From contig DJCX01000069.1 in the NCBI GenBank assembly GCA_002430755.1, positions 1-7,226 of the forward strand: a DNA stretch of 7,226 bases, given 5' to 3'. Source of the DNA: Flavobacteriales bacterium UBA5939 (lineage in GTDB: Bacteria > Bacteroidota > Bacteroidia > Flavobacteriales > Schleiferiaceae). Both the position numbers and the translations under genes were made by a program. The notes beneath the pieces were generated by a model. It made no database searches. It saw only the letters and a list, made by a program, of their open reading frames with translations, and was not told the DNA's origin. Positions within the stretch are counted from its first letter, which is position 1; every line of letters begins with the position of its first letter. This document shows, piece by piece, positions 6,901-7,226 of the stretch.

Positions 6901-7226
6901 CGGTTCAATAGTACCGGATGACCTTTCATCACGTTTTCTAAGATGTCCCAAACAACTGGATCGCGACGATCAATGATCTTCTTACCTGACTTCACAGTCT
7001 TTACAATACCTCTTTCGATCAACTTACGTACGATGAACGGCTTGTAAAGCTCTGCGGCCATGTTCTTAGGAAGACCACATTCGTGTAGTTTCAATTCTGG
7101 ACCTACAACAATTACAGAACGTGCTGAGTAATCCACACGCTTACCCAATAGGTTTTGACGGAAACGACCTTGCTTACCTTTCAATGAATCTGAAAGTGAT
7201 TTCAAAGGACGGTTGCTTTCTGTCTT
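3939..7226 (-). CDS. rpoC: DNA-directed RNA polymerase subunit beta', C-terminal ~1095 residues (5' end outside window)
   Basis: This is the largest core subunit of RNA polymerase, carrying the catalytic magnesium site. The frame is open from base 7226 (KTESNRPLKSLSDSLKGKQG) to a TAA at 3941-3939. By alignment to the E. coli protein about 320 N-terminal residues are missing. The apparent start at 7205 is an internal TTG leucine. NADFDGDQMAVH at 6803-6768 holds the three catalytic aspartates. The bridge-helix region follows (GARGSKEQIRQLSGMRGLMAKP, then FISTHGARKGLADTALKTA). The second zinc site is intact, with cysteine codons at 5753-5751, 5531-5529, 5510-5508 and 5501-5499 (CGTLRG ... CATKRGICEKCYG). 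The trigger loop is QSIGEPGTQLTLRTFHVGG, with TLRTFH at 5402-5385. The C-terminal part (LFEARNP, VVRQMM-like, GLKENVIVGHLIPAGTG) is complete. A 9-residue stretch QKSGSAGGE at 5960-5934 replaces the shorter DGS of E. coli. No frameshift or premature stop is seen. rpoB would be expected further upstream. Confidence 0.99.
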   Translation of the reverse strand, partial: KTESNRPLKSLSDSLKGKQGRFRQNLLGKRVDYSARSVIVVGPELKLHECGLPKNMAAELYKPFIVRKLIERGIVKTVKSGKKIIDRRDPVVWDILENVMKGHPVLLNRAPTLHRLGIQAFQPKLIEGKAIQLHPLACTAFNADFDGDQMAVHLPLGPAAILEAQVLMLASHNILNPANGSPIAVPSQDMVLGLYYMTKSMKNTKDMPVRGEGMVFYSPEEVGIALNEGAVDLHAQIKIKGRVEQEDGSMKMEFIETTVGRVLFNQAVPERVPYINQVLTKKALRGIIADVLKKTDVPATAKFLDDIKSMGYGRAFRGGLSFSLNDIRIPDAKEKLISEASEEVEGIFASYNMGLITNNERYNQVIDVWTNTNARLTQEAMSTLINDRQGFNPIYMMLDSGARGSKEQIRQLSGMRGLMAKPQKSGSAGGEIIENPIISNFKEGLSILEYFISTHGARKGLADTALKTADAGYLTRRLHDVAQDVVVNEVDCGTLRGLEVTALKKSEEIVETLAERIIGRVSLNDVVDPLTDEVYIEAGELITEEIANNIDASAIETVEVRSPLTCATKRGICEKCYGTNLATNKGAQQGDSVGVIAAQSIGEPGTQLTLRTFHVGGTAGNVSEENKILAKFNGKIELEDVRTVDNEDGEKVVIGRTGEMRLVDVKTGRTVMTNNIPYGGILKVKDGQKVKKDAEIVQWDPYNAVIISEAPGKIAYKDIIQGTTYKVEIDEQTGFQDKVISENRNRKLIPTIQVMDGDGNEVKHYTLPVGAHLMVEEGEEIPAGKILVKIARKSAKAGDITGGLPRVTELFEARNPSNPAVVAAIDGIVSYGKIKRGNREIIIESRTGEVKKYLINLSKQILVQENDFVKAGTPLSDGAITPNDILAIKGPTAVQSYLVNEIQEVYRLQGVKINDKHFEVIVRQMMRKVKIQDTGDTLFLEGNLVHAVDFIEENDNIFGMKVVEDAGESENLKVGQIISSRELRDENSILTREDKALVTARDARPATAAPVLQGITRASLQTKSFISAASFQETTKVLNEAAVNAKEDTLEGLKENVIVGHLIPAGTGLKKYRSTLVGSKEEYEQMQETLSVDVE

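Noticed and set aside
7203..7205. TTG as a start of rpoC
   Set aside because: The preceding seven codons (KTESNRP) continue the conserved beta' sequence, so the gene runs off the window.

Overview
The window looks like chromosomal DNA of a Bacteroidota bacterium, most likely a flavobacterium-like lineage. Four things point there. A secreted protein carries a C-terminal type IX secretion (Por) sorting domain. A small DUF3467 gene sits directly behind rpoC. The RpoC fragment has sequence I remember as typical of the phylum (a glycine-rich insert after MAKP and a TLRTFH trigger helix). Most starts lack a strong Shine-Dalgarno sequence. Genus or species cannot be read from the sequence.

Layout: two plus-strand genes occupy the left side. 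The first is the C-terminal half of a class III PLP-dependent aminotransferase (1-648, 5' end outside the window). The second, after a 79-bp gap, is a 12-helix sugar-type MFS transporter of the SLC45/sucrose-symporter kind (728-2023). Three minus-strand genes occupy the right side. In transcription order they are the C-terminal ~three quarters of rpoC (7226-3939, 5' end outside), a DUF3467 protein (3922-3614) and a secreted DOMON/repeat/T9SS-sorted protein (3539-2088). The two blocks converge on a symmetric hairpin at 2047-2073 that can terminate transcription from both sides. A second hairpin at 3563-3590 closes the rpoC-DUF3467 unit.

Functionally, rpoC and the DUF3467 gene form a tight housekeeping transcription unit with a 16-bp gap. 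The DOMON protein is a separate exported, cell-surface or released protein whose start codon lies only 23 nt beyond the rpoC-unit terminator. The aminotransferase and transporter are co-oriented but have no obvious common pathway. The transporter would import a di- or oligosaccharide, and a palindrome just ahead of it is a possible control site. Every stretch is accounted for: the longest gene-free interval is under 80 bp. I see no mobile element, CRISPR array, tRNA, rRNA or defence cassette. The least ordinary object is the DOMON-repeat-T9SS protein; nothing here convincingly amounts to an undescribed multi-gene system.
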